A DNA stretch of 64,000 nucleotides from Flavobacterium sp. KJJ (lineage in GTDB: Bacteria; Bacteroidota; Bacteroidia; Flavobacteriales; Flavobacteriaceae), in NCBI RefSeq assembly GCF_000708595.2, contig NZ_JARP01000001.1, forward strand, positions 186,001-250,000. The letters are read 5' to 3'. Position 1 is the stretch's first letter, and the number at the start of each line of letters is the position of its first letter. Shown piece by piece: positions 26,819 to 34,946 of this stretch. Below the pieces are notes generated by a model that was not told the origin of the DNA, did not search any database, and was given only the letters and a program-made list of their open reading frames with translations. A program made the position numbers and the translations under genes.

Positions 26819-27790
26819 TTAGGCTGATAGTTTTTGTATTTTTTTATGGACAATAAAAGGATAAACCAAATAATAAAATGAAATTATTCCTAATGTAAAT
26901 AAGATGATAGACACACTTAACCAATTTGGCATTTCGTTAGCATATCGAGTAATAAAACCTTCTAGAAATCCGGCGGCTATGGTAAACGGAATTGTACTTA
27001 AATATATTTTAAAACTGTTTTTAAAACCTATTTTAAAAGAATTTAATCTAGAAAAAGTTTTTGGAAACAATATAGATGCGCCAAGAATAAATCCTGCAGC
27101 AGTTTCGATTACAATGGCAAATATTTCCATAGAACCGTGAATCCAAATGCCTCGAACACTTTTCCAGAAAACGCCCTGTTCATAAAAGAAATATTGAAAC
27201 GAACCCAGCATAATACAATTGCTCATGAAGATGTAAAAAGTCAAAATTCCGGCAAAAATTCCGAAAAAGTAACATTTTGCACCTACATAAAGGTTATTAA
27301 AAGTAATGCCGACGAAACTTCCCCAATTTGTGTCTGATTTATAAACCGCCATTGGATTGCCCTTTTTGATGTTTTCTAAAGTCATGTTTACGTAATCGTC
27401 TCCCAAAATCAATCGAACGAAATCTGGATCGTATTTTGCAGAAACGACGCCAATTGAAACTAGAGCAAAAAAAAGAATAAAGGCATAAAGCAAATATCGT
27501 TTATATTCATAAAGAAGCAATGGAACTTCAGTAACGAAAAATTCCACGATTCTATTTTTCTCCGTTCTTTTGGTTTTGTAAATCTTCTGATAAATCTGCG
27601 ACGCAAGGTGGTTCAAGTAAATAACTGTTTTACTTTTTGGATAATACGTTTGCGCATACGACAAATCATTCATCATTTGAATGTACAAATTAGCTAACTC
27701 GTCAGGATTTTTTTTAGCTTTACCAAAAATAGCTAGCTCAAATTCCAGCCATTTTTCTTTATTTTGTTTTATGAAGGCGACTTCTCTCAT
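26819..27790 (-). CDS. SpoIIM family integral membrane protein
   Basis: 323 residues. N-terminal cytoplasmic part (1-95) with REVAFIKQNKEKWLEFE, and about six membrane helices from residue 100 on, including the SpoIIM/YphA-like NPMAVYKSDTNWGSFVGITFNNLYVGAKCYFFGIFAGI block and GSMEIFAIVIETAAGFILGASILFP. Bacteroidota SpoIIM homologues occur beside RDD proteins and MoxR-type clusters, as here; sporulation is not implied. First gene of the minus-strand cluster and divergent from the RDD gene by only 20 bp. Confidence 0.88.
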   Translation of the reverse strand: MREVAFIKQNKEKWLEFELAIFGKAKKNPDELANLYIQMMNDLSYAQTYYPKSKTVIYLNHLASQIYQKIYKTKRTEKNRIVEFFVTEVPLLLYEYKRYLLYAFILFFALVSIGVVSAKYDPDFVRLILGDDYVNMTLENIKKGNPMAVYKSDTNWGSFVGITFNNLYVGAKCYFFGIFAGILTFYIFMSNCIMLGSFQYFFYEQGVFWKSVRGIWIHGSMEIFAIVIETAAGFILGASILFPKTFSRLNSFKIGFKNSFKIYLSTIPFTIAAGFLEGFITRYANEMPNWLSVSIILFTLGIISFYYLVYPFIVHKKIQKLSA

Positions 27791-27810
27791 TGCAGGCTAA
27801 AATATAAAAT

Positions 27811-28554
27811 ATGTCAGAATTATCTATTAATACAACACAAAATGTTAAAATAAATTTTATCGCAGCTTCTGTCGGTGAACGACTAGGTGCTTATTTTATC
27901 GATTTATTTATTAAATTCTCTTATGTTGCGGTACTTACCGGACTATTTTTTTATGTATTAAGTTTAGGAAAATTTTTCAATGGAGCAGGTTCTTGGACGA
28001 TAAGAGCACTCGTTATAATTGCGTATTTTCCTATTTTAATATATTCGATAACTTTAGAAAGTATTTTTGAAGGTCAGACCTTTGGCAAAAAACTAATAAA
28101 AATAAAAGTTGTTAAAATAGATGGTTATCAAGCCGGTTTTGGAGATTATTTAATCCGCTGGTTTTTTAGAATAATCGATTTTACAGCATTGTACGGACTT
28201 GTTGGTCTCATTGCCATGGTTTCTAGCAAAAAAACACAGCGTTTGGGCGATATGGCAGCGGGAACGGCTGTGATTACCTTAAAAAACAGAATTAATATAA
28301 GTCATACCATTTTAGAGGAAATCGGTACTTCATACGTGCCCACATATCCTTTGGTTATTAAATTATCAGATAATGATATGCGTATCATTAAAGAAACCTT
28401 TAAAAAAGCTGTAGCCAAAAAAGATCATGAAATCATTTATAAATTGGTTGCCAAAATTGAAAGTGTAACAGGAATTAAAAACCAATCTGGAGATAACAGC
28501 GATTTTATTCGCGTGGTTTTAAAAGATTACAACTACTATACTCAAAATATGTAG
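27811..28554 (+). CDS. RDD family membrane protein
   Basis: 247 residues. RDD domain with the Arg-Asp-Asp-type start GERLGAYFIDLFIKFSYVAVLTGLFF, a second hydrophobic region (RALVIIAYFPILIYSITLESIFEGQTFGKKLIKIKVV) and the third DYLIRWFFRIIDFTALYGLVGLIAMVSSKKTQRLGDMAAGTAVI. A hydrophilic C-terminus of 90 residues follows. Transport or assembly roles are proposed for the family, none proven. Divergent from the SpoIIM-like gene; the two families are often neighbours. Confidence 0.9.
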   Translation: MSELSINTTQNVKINFIAASVGERLGAYFIDLFIKFSYVAVLTGLFFYVLSLGKFFNGAGSWTIRALVIIAYFPILIYSITLESIFEGQTFGKKLIKIKVVKIDGYQAGFGDYLIRWFFRIIDFTALYGLVGLIAMVSSKKTQRLGDMAAGTAVITLKNRINISHTILEEIGTSYVPTYPLVIKLSDNDMRIIKETFKKAVAKKDHEIIYKLVAKIESVTGIKNQSGDNSDFIRVVLKDYNYYTQNM

Positions 28555-28630
28555 AAAGTTTTTTAAGATGAAATTTGCTAAAAAAAAACATTTTTACTTT
28601 TCTAAATTCATCAATTGAAAACGTATTGCC

Positions 28631-28708
28631 TAGCCCTGATGGGAGCGGTATCCTTTTTCTGGCTTCTTTAGCCAGGAAAAGATATAGCGGACAGCAGAAA
28701 ACAGCTCC
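28631..28708 (+). ncRNA. Flavo-1-like structured intergenic element, copy 1
   Basis: A dispersed element starting TAGCCCTGATGGGAGCGG and running through CCTTTTTCTGGCTTCTTTAG to GATATAGCGG and CAGC. An internal hairpin forms TTTTTCTGGCT with AGCCAGGAAAA (11 pairs, one wobble). The outer CTG (28636-28638) can pair CAG (28695-28697). It matches the second copy at 60515 almost base for base outside the loops. I recall such elements in Flavobacterium as the Rfam motif Flavo-1, but cannot confirm it here. Strand is assigned by the conventional orientation only. Confidence 0.6.
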
Positions 28709-28863
28709 TCTTTAAATTTGTGCTAATTCTTACAAAAAAATACTTTTCTACAAGAATAACGTTGGATGATTTCTTAACTTTGTTATACAAGCGAACAATT
28801 AATAATTATTTGCTCGTAAATGGCAGACTGAAAAACCTAGTACAAAACTTAATTAGAAATACT

Positions 28864-29712
28864 ATGAGAATTAAAAAAACTTTTGCAGTTATAATTATGT
28901 TGCTTTTTTCTGTTTTTAATTTCGCTCAAGGCGGAAAAAAATTAGATAAAATAATTAAAAGAGATTATCAGATAATTGAAGGAACTATTTCTAAAATATC
29001 TGATAAAACGGTTGAATATTCTCTGCCCGGCGAAACTTTGCTGATTTCTCTTGATGTTTCTCAGATCGCGAGAATTGATTTTGCCAGCGGGCGTTCGCAA
29101 ACTTTTGATGTTTCAGCATCAAGTTCATCTGCAAATAATTCGGGACCAGATTTAGCCACTGCAGAAATAAAACCCAATACTATCGCTGTTTTACCCGTGC
29201 CGTACTTAAACTCAGACACTCAGGAAAGCTCAGAAGATATGGCTAAATTTGCTCAAAACGATTTGTATAATAAATTGTTAGATAAATCGGCAAATATTTT
29301 TCCGCTAACAGTTCAGGATTTAAGAACAACTAACAGCCTTTTGCACAAAGCAGGAATAAATCATAACAATATAGATGAAACCCCAATTGAGGATCTTGAA
29401 AAAATTCTAGGGGTAGACAATATTGTTGCTGCTAAAATTTCATACACAATGTCAACTAGTTCAACTGCATCAACTTACGGAAGCGGAAGCACTACTGTAA
29501 GTAACAATGATAAAAAGATTAAGTCAAATGATTATTCGACAACAACTGCCAATTCACAAATGTATTATTACTATAATGTGTATTTTGATATGTACCGAAA
29601 TAATACTAAAATTTACTCACAAACCCGCAAACCTTTCCTTAACTTAAAAGACAGCTGGATCGATTCTATCTCATATTTATTAAAAAGAAGTCCGATTTAT
29701 GTGAAGAAGTAG
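28864..29712 (+). CDS. Exported CsgG/GNA1162-like protein, unknown function
   Basis: 282 residues from the ATG at 28864; longer in-frame starts at 28720 lie in sequence that is not signal-like. Signal peptide FAVIIMLLFSVFNFAQG. A short helix-strand start (DYQIIEGTISKISDKTVEYSLPGETLLISLDVSQIARIDFASG) looks like a small OB or SH3-like unit, then a Ser-rich linker, then about 150 residues with NTIAVLPVPYLNSDTQESSEDMAKF and LGVDNIVAAKISYTMS, a CsgG/lipoprotein-GNA1162-like nucleotide-free Rossmannoid fold that senses or binds at the outer membrane. A Ser/Thr-rich insertion (STSSTASTYGSGSTT) sits inside that domain. Family name uncertain. Confidence 0.65.
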   Translation: MRIKKTFAVIIMLLFSVFNFAQGGKKLDKIIKRDYQIIEGTISKISDKTVEYSLPGETLLISLDVSQIARIDFASGRSQTFDVSASSSSANNSGPDLATAEIKPNTIAVLPVPYLNSDTQESSEDMAKFAQNDLYNKLLDKSANIFPLTVQDLRTTNSLLHKAGINHNNIDETPIEDLEKILGVDNIVAAKISYTMSTSSTASTYGSGSTTVSNNDKKIKSNDYSTTTANSQMYYYYNVYFDMYRNNTKIYSQTRKPFLNLKDSWIDSISYLLKRSPIYVKK

Positions 29713-29945
29713 GTTTTTTAGAAATAAGAGGCAAGAAGAAAGATTAAAGAAGAAAGAATAAAGAGTAAGAAGAAATAGTAAAGAAGAAAGAATAAAGAGC
29801 CAAGAAGAAAGAATATAGAAACAAAAAACAAGAATAAAGAATCAAGAGGACTGTAAGACATATAATCTTTGTTGCTTTGTCTCTTTGAACCTTTGTGCCT
29901 AATAAAAAAAAACCTTTGTACCTTTGCCTTTCTGAACCTAAAAAA
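29713..29945. repeat. Purine-rich degenerate repeat tract and CCTTTGT words
   Basis: 29720-29850 reads as a purine-rich series of GAAGAAAGAATAAAGA-type words on the plus strand. 29871-29939 is then built of CCTTTG words (TTTGAACCTTTGTGCCT, AACCTTTGTACCTTTGCC). Both are low-complexity word repeats of the type found between flavobacterial genes. No gene is encoded. Confidence 0.6.
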
Positions 29946-30548
29946 ATGTTTCACTTATTAGATCTTATTGGTACAATGGCGTTTGCTATGTCTGGCGCTT
30001 TAACGGCAATGCATAAAAAACTAGATCCGTTTGGGGTTTTTATAATTGCTTTTGTAACTGCGGTAGGCGGCGGAACGCTTCGTGATGTATTGATTGGCAG
30101 GACGCCCGTAGGATGGATGCTTGATCTTCAGTATGTTTATGTAATTATTTTAGGTTTTATTCTGGCTATTCTTTTTCGAAAAAAGTTTGACAAGCTCAGA
30201 ACTTCATTGTTTTTGTTTGATACAATCGGACTTGGCGTTTTTACTTTAATCGGACTCGAAAAAGGAATTTCGATTGGTTTGCATCCAGTCATTTGTATTG
30301 CCTTAGGAACGATGACGGCTTGTTTTGGAGGTGTAATCAGAGATATTTTATGTACAGAAATTCCAACTATTTTTAGAAGAGAGATTTACGCCACGATTTG
30401 TATTTTTGGCGGAATTGTATTTTTTGTCTTAAAAAAACTAAACTTAGAAGACGATATTTTGTATTTATTAACTTCAATAGTAATTATCACTGTACGTTTG
30501 ATGGCGGTAAAATTCAAATGGTATTTACCAGCATTTGAGCATAAATGA
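29946..30548 (+). CDS. Trimeric intracellular cation channel (TRIC) family protein
   Basis: 200 residues from the ATG at 29946; the upstream extension to 29895 falls in repeat DNA. Seven membrane segments with the two-repeat TRIC/UPF0126 signatures: DLIGTMAFAMSGALTAMHKKLDPFGVFIIAFVTAVGGGTLRDVLIGR and the second, LFDTIGLGVFTLIGLEKGISIGLHPVICIALGTMTACFGGVIRDILC. Each repeat holds the GGG/FGG-T/V-x-RD motif. Bacterial members conduct potassium or may move glycine. Monocistronic. Confidence 0.93.
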   Translation: MFHLLDLIGTMAFAMSGALTAMHKKLDPFGVFIIAFVTAVGGGTLRDVLIGRTPVGWMLDLQYVYVIILGFILAILFRKKFDKLRTSLFLFDTIGLGVFTLIGLEKGISIGLHPVICIALGTMTACFGGVIRDILCTEIPTIFRREIYATICIFGGIVFFVLKKLNLEDDILYLLTSIVIITVRLMAVKFKWYLPAFEHK

Positions 30549-30568
30549 GATTTTAAAATAATATATTA

Positions 30569-30641
30569 GCCACAGATTAACAGATTAAAAAAGATTTTTT
30601 GGCTAGAATTAAAAATCATTGAAATCAAATAAATCTGTGGC
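30569..30641. repeat. CCACAGATTAA-type inverted repeat
   Basis: GCCACAGATTAA at 30569-30580 and ATAAATCTGTGGC at 30629-30641 are inverted with one mismatch, enclosing CAGATTAAAAAAG and ATTAAAAATC. Another member of the CCACGAATT/CCACAGATT family in this window. Confidence 0.6.
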
Positions 30642-30647
30642 AAGAAA

Positions 30648-31598
30648 ATGACAAAGTATACCGTAAAAAAATACCATAAAAGCGATTACAAAACTTGGAA
30701 CGAATTTATCGCTCAAGCTAAAAACGCCACATTTTTATTTTATCGCGATTTTATGGAATATCACCAAGATCGTTTTGAAGATTTCTCGCTTTTGATTTTT
30801 GAAGGTGAAAAATTAAAAGCAGTTTTGCCTGCCAATAAAAAAGAAAATTCAGTTTACTCACATCAAGGTTTAACATATGGAGGTCTGGTTTTTTCTTCTA
30901 AATTGAAAGGTGAAAAAGTAGAATCTATTTTAGATTCGATTTTAGTTTTTTTTAATGAAAATCAAATTGAAACTTTTTATTATAAGCCAATTCCGAGTTT
31001 TTATTTTCCGGAAGGAAACAACGAAATAGATTTTTTCTTGTTTAAAAGAGGAGCAGTTTTAGAGCGAAAAGAAATGAATTTGGCCATTAATTTGCAATTG
31101 CCTTTGCAGATTTCTAAAAGTAAAATGAAGCATTTCAGAAGAATTGAAAATCTTGATTTAGACATTATAGAAGAACAACATTTTTCTCCTTTTTGGAATG
31201 AAATTTTAGAGCCGAGATTATTAGAAAAATTTGATGCGAAACCAGTTCATACCAAAGAAGAAATGGCTTGGTTGAAGCAAAATTTTCCTCAAAATATTAG
31301 ACAATATTCTGTTTGTCAAAATGATGAGATTATTGCCGGAATAACTATTTTTGAAACTCAAAATGTAATAAAATCACAATATGCAGCTACTTCTAAACAA
31401 GGAGAAGAAGCACGTGCTGTTGATTTTTTATTCATTAATTTGATCCATAAATACAAAAGAAAAGGTAAATTATTTTTTGATATGGGAATCGTAAATTCAG
31501 ATAACGAAAAAGAGTATGATTTGGGCCTTTTGACACAAAAACAAGAATTGGGCTGTTCCGTTTACAATCAGGATTTTTATAAACTCGATATAAAATGA
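30648..31598 (+). CDS. FemAB/GNAT-like acyltransferase of the glycan locus
   Basis: 316 residues with two GNAT-like halves in the FemAB style: TWNEFIAQAKNATFLFYRDFMEYHQDRFEDFSLL and YSHQGLTYGGLVFSSKLKGEKVESI in the first; IRQYSVCQNDEIIAGITIFETQNVIKSQYAATSKQGEEARAVDFLFINLIHKYKRKG in the second. Such proteins transfer acyl or aminoacyl groups; here the context suggests acylation of a sugar amine. Starts the glycan locus and overlaps the next start by four bases (ATGA). Confidence 0.78.
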   Translation: MTKYTVKKYHKSDYKTWNEFIAQAKNATFLFYRDFMEYHQDRFEDFSLLIFEGEKLKAVLPANKKENSVYSHQGLTYGGLVFSSKLKGEKVESILDSILVFFNENQIETFYYKPIPSFYFPEGNNEIDFFLFKRGAVLERKEMNLAINLQLPLQISKSKMKHFRRIENLDLDIIEEQHFSPFWNEILEPRLLEKFDAKPVHTKEEMAWLKQNFPQNIRQYSVCQNDEIIAGITIFETQNVIKSQYAATSKQGEEARAVDFLFINLIHKYKRKGKLFFDMGIVNSDNEKEYDLGLLTQKQELGCSVYNQDFYKLDIK

Positions 31599-32707
31599 TA
31601 CCATTTCTTGACCTTAAAAAAATAAACGAACCTTATGAAACTGCATTTCAGCAAAAACTGAAATTGGTTTTAGATAATGGCTGGTATATTTTAGGAAAAG
31701 AACTGGAAACATTTGAAAAAGCTTTCGCCGAATATAACCAAACCAAATACTGCATTGGAGTTGGGAATGGTTTTGATGCGTTAGTTTTGATTTTTAAAGG
31801 ATATATTCAACTCGGAAAACTTCAAAGAGGCGACGAAGTTATTGTTCCTGCAAATACATATATCGCTACTATTTTAGCCATTCTGCAAGCCGATTTAGTT
31901 CCAGTTTTGATTGAACCAAAATTAGAAACCTACAACATAAATCCCGATTTAATTCAGGAGAAAATTACGCCAAAAACAAAAGCCATTTTAGCCGTTCATT
32001 TATATGGACAATTGGCTGAAATGGAAAGACTAGATGAAATTGCAGTACAAAATAATTTGATTGTTGTAGAAGATGCTGCCCAATCACATGGGGCAATTTA
32101 CAATGAACAATTAATAATTAATAATTTAAAAAACACTTCTGCTTACAGTTTTTATCCCGGAAAAAATCTAGGATGTTTAGGCGACGGCGGTGCGATTACC
32201 ACAAACGATTCAGAGTTGGCAAAAGTGCTTTTTTCGCTTCGGAATTATGGTTCTGAACAAAAATATCATAATGAATACATTGGCGTAAATTCGAGATTAG
32301 ATGAACTTCAGGCTTCGTTTTTAAATCTTAAATTACCAAATTTAAATAGGGACAATGACAAACGCCGCGCTATTGCAAAACGTTATTTGTCTGAAATTAA
32401 AAATGACAAAATAATCCTTCCGTTTTGGGATTTTTCGAACAATCATGTATTTCATTTATTTGTAATTCGGACTGAAAATCGTGAAGGTTTACAAGAATAT
32501 TTAACTCATAATCATATTCAAACTGTAATTCATTATCCGATTCCGCCACACAAACAAAAAGCATTTTCTTCTGAGACTTCAGGATGGAACAATCTACTTT
32601 TTCCAATTACAGAGAAAATCCACAACCAAGTTTTGAGTTTGCCGATCAGTCCAGTTTTGACAGATGACGAAGTTAGCTTTATCATCGAAATTTTAAACCA
32701 ATATTAA
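31595..32707 (+). CDS. DegT/DnrJ/EryC1/StrS aminotransferase, FdtB/QdtB-like
   Basis: 370 residues. PLP enzyme that adds an amino group to a nucleotide-activated keto-sugar. It starts MIPFLDLKKINEPYE, and shows GNGFDALVLIFKGY, VIVPANTYIATILAI, VVEDAAQSHGAIY and the lysine region SAYSFYPGKNLGCLGDGGAITT, the Lys that binds PLP. Homologues with this start act at C3 of dTDP-4-keto-6-deoxyhexoses (FdtB/QdtB); the FdtA-like isomerase downstream supports that. Overlaps the acyltransferase and precedes the flippase by three bases. Confidence 0.9.
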   Translation: MIPFLDLKKINEPYETAFQQKLKLVLDNGWYILGKELETFEKAFAEYNQTKYCIGVGNGFDALVLIFKGYIQLGKLQRGDEVIVPANTYIATILAILQADLVPVLIEPKLETYNINPDLIQEKITPKTKAILAVHLYGQLAEMERLDEIAVQNNLIVVEDAAQSHGAIYNEQLIINNLKNTSAYSFYPGKNLGCLGDGGAITTNDSELAKVLFSLRNYGSEQKYHNEYIGVNSRLDELQASFLNLKLPNLNRDNDKRRAIAKRYLSEIKNDKIILPFWDFSNNHVFHLFVIRTENREGLQEYLTHNHIQTVIHYPIPPHKQKAFSSETSGWNNLLFPITEKIHNQVLSLPISPVLTDDEVSFIIEILNQY

Positions 32708-32710
32708 TTC

Positions 32711-34213
32711 GTGTCTGACAGCAAAACTTCATATAGAGAAATCCTAAAAACAACTTCAATTTTTGGTGGCGTACAGTTTTTTACTATTTTAGTTTCGATT
32801 ATCAGAACCAAATTGATAGCTGTTTTTATTGGCCCAAGCGGAATGGGAATTATAGCATTATTAAATTCAACTTTGAGTCTTGTCAGTGGAATTTCCGGTT
32901 TAGGAATCGAAACGAGTGCCGTAAAAAACATTTCCGAAAACTTTAAAAAGGAAGATTTAAAAACAGTTTCTATAACAGTTCAAATTGTAAAGAAGATTGT
33001 TTTTTTTACAGGAATTTTAGGTATGCTGCTTGTTGCGATTTTTTCAAAAGCACTAAGTATCATTACTTTTGGAGATTCTAGTCAAACCTATACCTTTATA
33101 TTTCTGGCGATAACAGTATTATTCAAACAATTATCATCTGGACAATTGGCTGTTCTACAAGGTTTGCGACAAATGAAATTTTTAGCAAAAGCTAATTTGT
33201 ACGGCAATTTATTTGGTTTGCTTTTTTCGATTCCGCTTTATTATTTTTTAAAGATTGATGCCATAATTCCAACAATTATAATTGCTTCTTTGTCTGCTTT
33301 GATTTTCTCTTTTTATTATTCCAATAAAGTAATAATTGAAAAACAAAAAGTTTCAAAAACCGTATTTTTAGAAGAAGGAAAAGCTATTGTGAAATTGGGT
33401 TTTATGCTGACGATCAGCAGTGTTTTAACACTTTTATCAACGTATTTAATTCAGATCTATATTGGTGAAAACGGAGGATTGGAACAAGTTGGTTTTTATA
33501 ACGCAGGTTTCACTTTATTAAATTCGTATGTAGGAATTATTTTTACCGTTATGAGTACCGATTATTTTCCGAAATTAGCTTCGATAAATTCTGATAATAA
33601 AAAAGTTAGGTCCAGTGTTGTACAGCAAGCTTTTGTATCAATCCTAATTATCACGCCTATAATTGTTTTGTTTTTGACTTTTATTTCATTGATAATTAAA
33701 GTTATTTACACACCAAAATTTAATGAAATAACGTCTATGCTTTGTTTTGGAATTTTAGGAATGTTATTCAGGGCAGTTTCCTGGGCAATGGGCTTTATTT
33801 TAATTGCAAAAGGCGATTCTAAAATGTTCCTAAAAACTGCTTTTGGCTTCAATATTTTGTCTTTGCTAATGAATATTTCTTGCTATTATTTTTACGGATT
33901 AGAGGGGCTGGGCTTTAGTTTTTGTCTTTATTTTTTATTTCATTTTATCGGATTAAAAATCATCACTAAAAAAAGATATAATTTTTATTTTGACAAAGAT
34001 TTTTACGAAACTTATCTTGTTTGTTTTTTAATTTGTATTAGTACTTTTTTAATTCGTTATATTGAAATTTCAGCTCTAAAATACAGTTTATTGACTTTGA
34101 TGATTTTTATTTCTCTGAGTTTCAGTTTTTATCAAATTAATAAAAAGATGAATTTAAGGGAAATATTCACGTCATTTGTTCAAAGAAAAAAGGATAAAAA
34201 TGATTCAGAATAG
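32711..34213 (+). CDS. Oligosaccharide flippase (Wzx-like, MOP superfamily)
   Basis: 500 residues with about 12-14 membrane helices, a typical polysaccharide exporter. Moves undecaprenyl-linked repeat units across the cytoplasmic membrane. Start GTG at 32711; it begins MSDSKTSYREILKTTSIFGGVQFFTILVSIIRTKL, with IGPSGMGIIALLNSTLS and the usual GLEQVGFYNAGFTLLN and AVSWAMGFILIAKGDSKMFL segments in the middle. Three bases after the aminotransferase, and overlapping the next gene by 14 bases, so the genes form one operon. Confidence 0.9.
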   Translation: MSDSKTSYREILKTTSIFGGVQFFTILVSIIRTKLIAVFIGPSGMGIIALLNSTLSLVSGISGLGIETSAVKNISENFKKEDLKTVSITVQIVKKIVFFTGILGMLLVAIFSKALSIITFGDSSQTYTFIFLAITVLFKQLSSGQLAVLQGLRQMKFLAKANLYGNLFGLLFSIPLYYFLKIDAIIPTIIIASLSALIFSFYYSNKVIIEKQKVSKTVFLEEGKAIVKLGFMLTISSVLTLLSTYLIQIYIGENGGLEQVGFYNAGFTLLNSYVGIIFTVMSTDYFPKLASINSDNKKVRSSVVQQAFVSILIITPIIVLFLTFISLIIKVIYTPKFNEITSMLCFGILGMLFRAVSWAMGFILIAKGDSKMFLKTAFGFNILSLLMNISCYYFYGLEGLGFSFCLYFLFHFIGLKIITKKRYNFYFDKDFYETYLVCFLICISTFLIRYIEISALKYSLLTLMIFISLSFSFYQINKKMNLREIFTSFVQRKKDKNDSE

Positions 34214-34946
34214 TTATAGAAAATGCCGGTCTTTTTATCACAAACTCAAGTTTTACTATTCGGTAAACTGGACAAAAACGCTATATTTTAATTTTAAGAA
34301 ATTCCCTTTTCAAATTGCTAAAAAATTACCTGTTTTCTTTTACGGAAGAGTAAAATTCACTTCAATAGCTGGCGAAATTAAAATTGACGGAAATATTAAA
34401 AAGGGCATGATTGGTTTTGGTCAGCCGTATGAATTGAATAAAGCTCAAAAAGGCATTTCAGAAATTTTTATTTTAGGAAAATTAACGTTTAAAGGAAAAT
34501 TTCAATTTGGTAAGGATTGTTTTGTTTTCGTTGGCGAAAATGCAAATTGCGAACTCGGAAATATGGCATCGATAGCATCAAGCGGTAAAATAATTTGTAC
34601 TGAAAAAATTGTTTTGGGCGATTATGCACGCTTTGGTTCAGAAGCTCAAATTATAGACACTAATTTTCATGATTTAATTGACACAGAAACAGGCGAAAAA
34701 CTTGAGAAATCAGCCCCAATTTTTATCGGAAATTACAATTTTGCAAGCAATAGAGTTTCAGTTCTAAAAGGAACTCAAACATCTGATTTTTGTACAATTG
34801 CATCGAATAGTTTGTGTACAAAAAATTATACTTCTTTAGGTAAAAATATTTTGATTGGAGGAATTCCAGCCAAATTAATTCGGTCTAATATTTCAAGAGA
34901 CTGGCAAGGAGAAAAACAGCAGTTAGATGATTTTTTGACAATTTAA
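34200..34946 (+). CDS. Hexapeptide-repeat (LbH) acyltransferase
   Basis: 248 residues from the ATG at 34200, which overlaps the flippase by 14 bases; an earlier start at 34176 would sit deeper in the flippase. N-terminal 60 residues are helical, then a left-handed beta-helix: GEIKIDGNIKKGMIGFG, GNMASIASSGKIICTEKIVLGDYARFGSEAQIIDTNFHD, and SVLKGTQTSDFCTIASNSL, closing with the GGIPAKLIR signature. Transfers acetyl or another acyl group to a sugar. Candidate for the 3-amino group acylation step, or for side modification of the glycan. Confidence 0.88.
   Translation: MIQNSYRKCRSFYHKLKFYYSVNWTKTLYFNFKKFPFQIAKKLPVFFYGRVKFTSIAGEIKIDGNIKKGMIGFGQPYELNKAQKGISEIFILGKLTFKGKFQFGKDCFVFVGENANCELGNMASIASSGKIICTEKIVLGDYARFGSEAQIIDTNFHDLIDTETGEKLEKSAPIFIGNYNFASNRVSVLKGTQTSDFCTIASNSLCTKNYTSLGKNILIGGIPAKLIRSNISRDWQGEKQQLDDFLTI

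Noticed and set aside
28631..28708. Insertion sequence or transposon end
   Set aside because: The two copies are under 80 bases, carry no ORF and no target duplication that I can see; RNA structure explains them better.
28720..28863. N-terminal extension of the CsgG-like protein
   Set aside because: It would place 48 residues before a clear signal peptide; the ATG at 28864 is the natural start.
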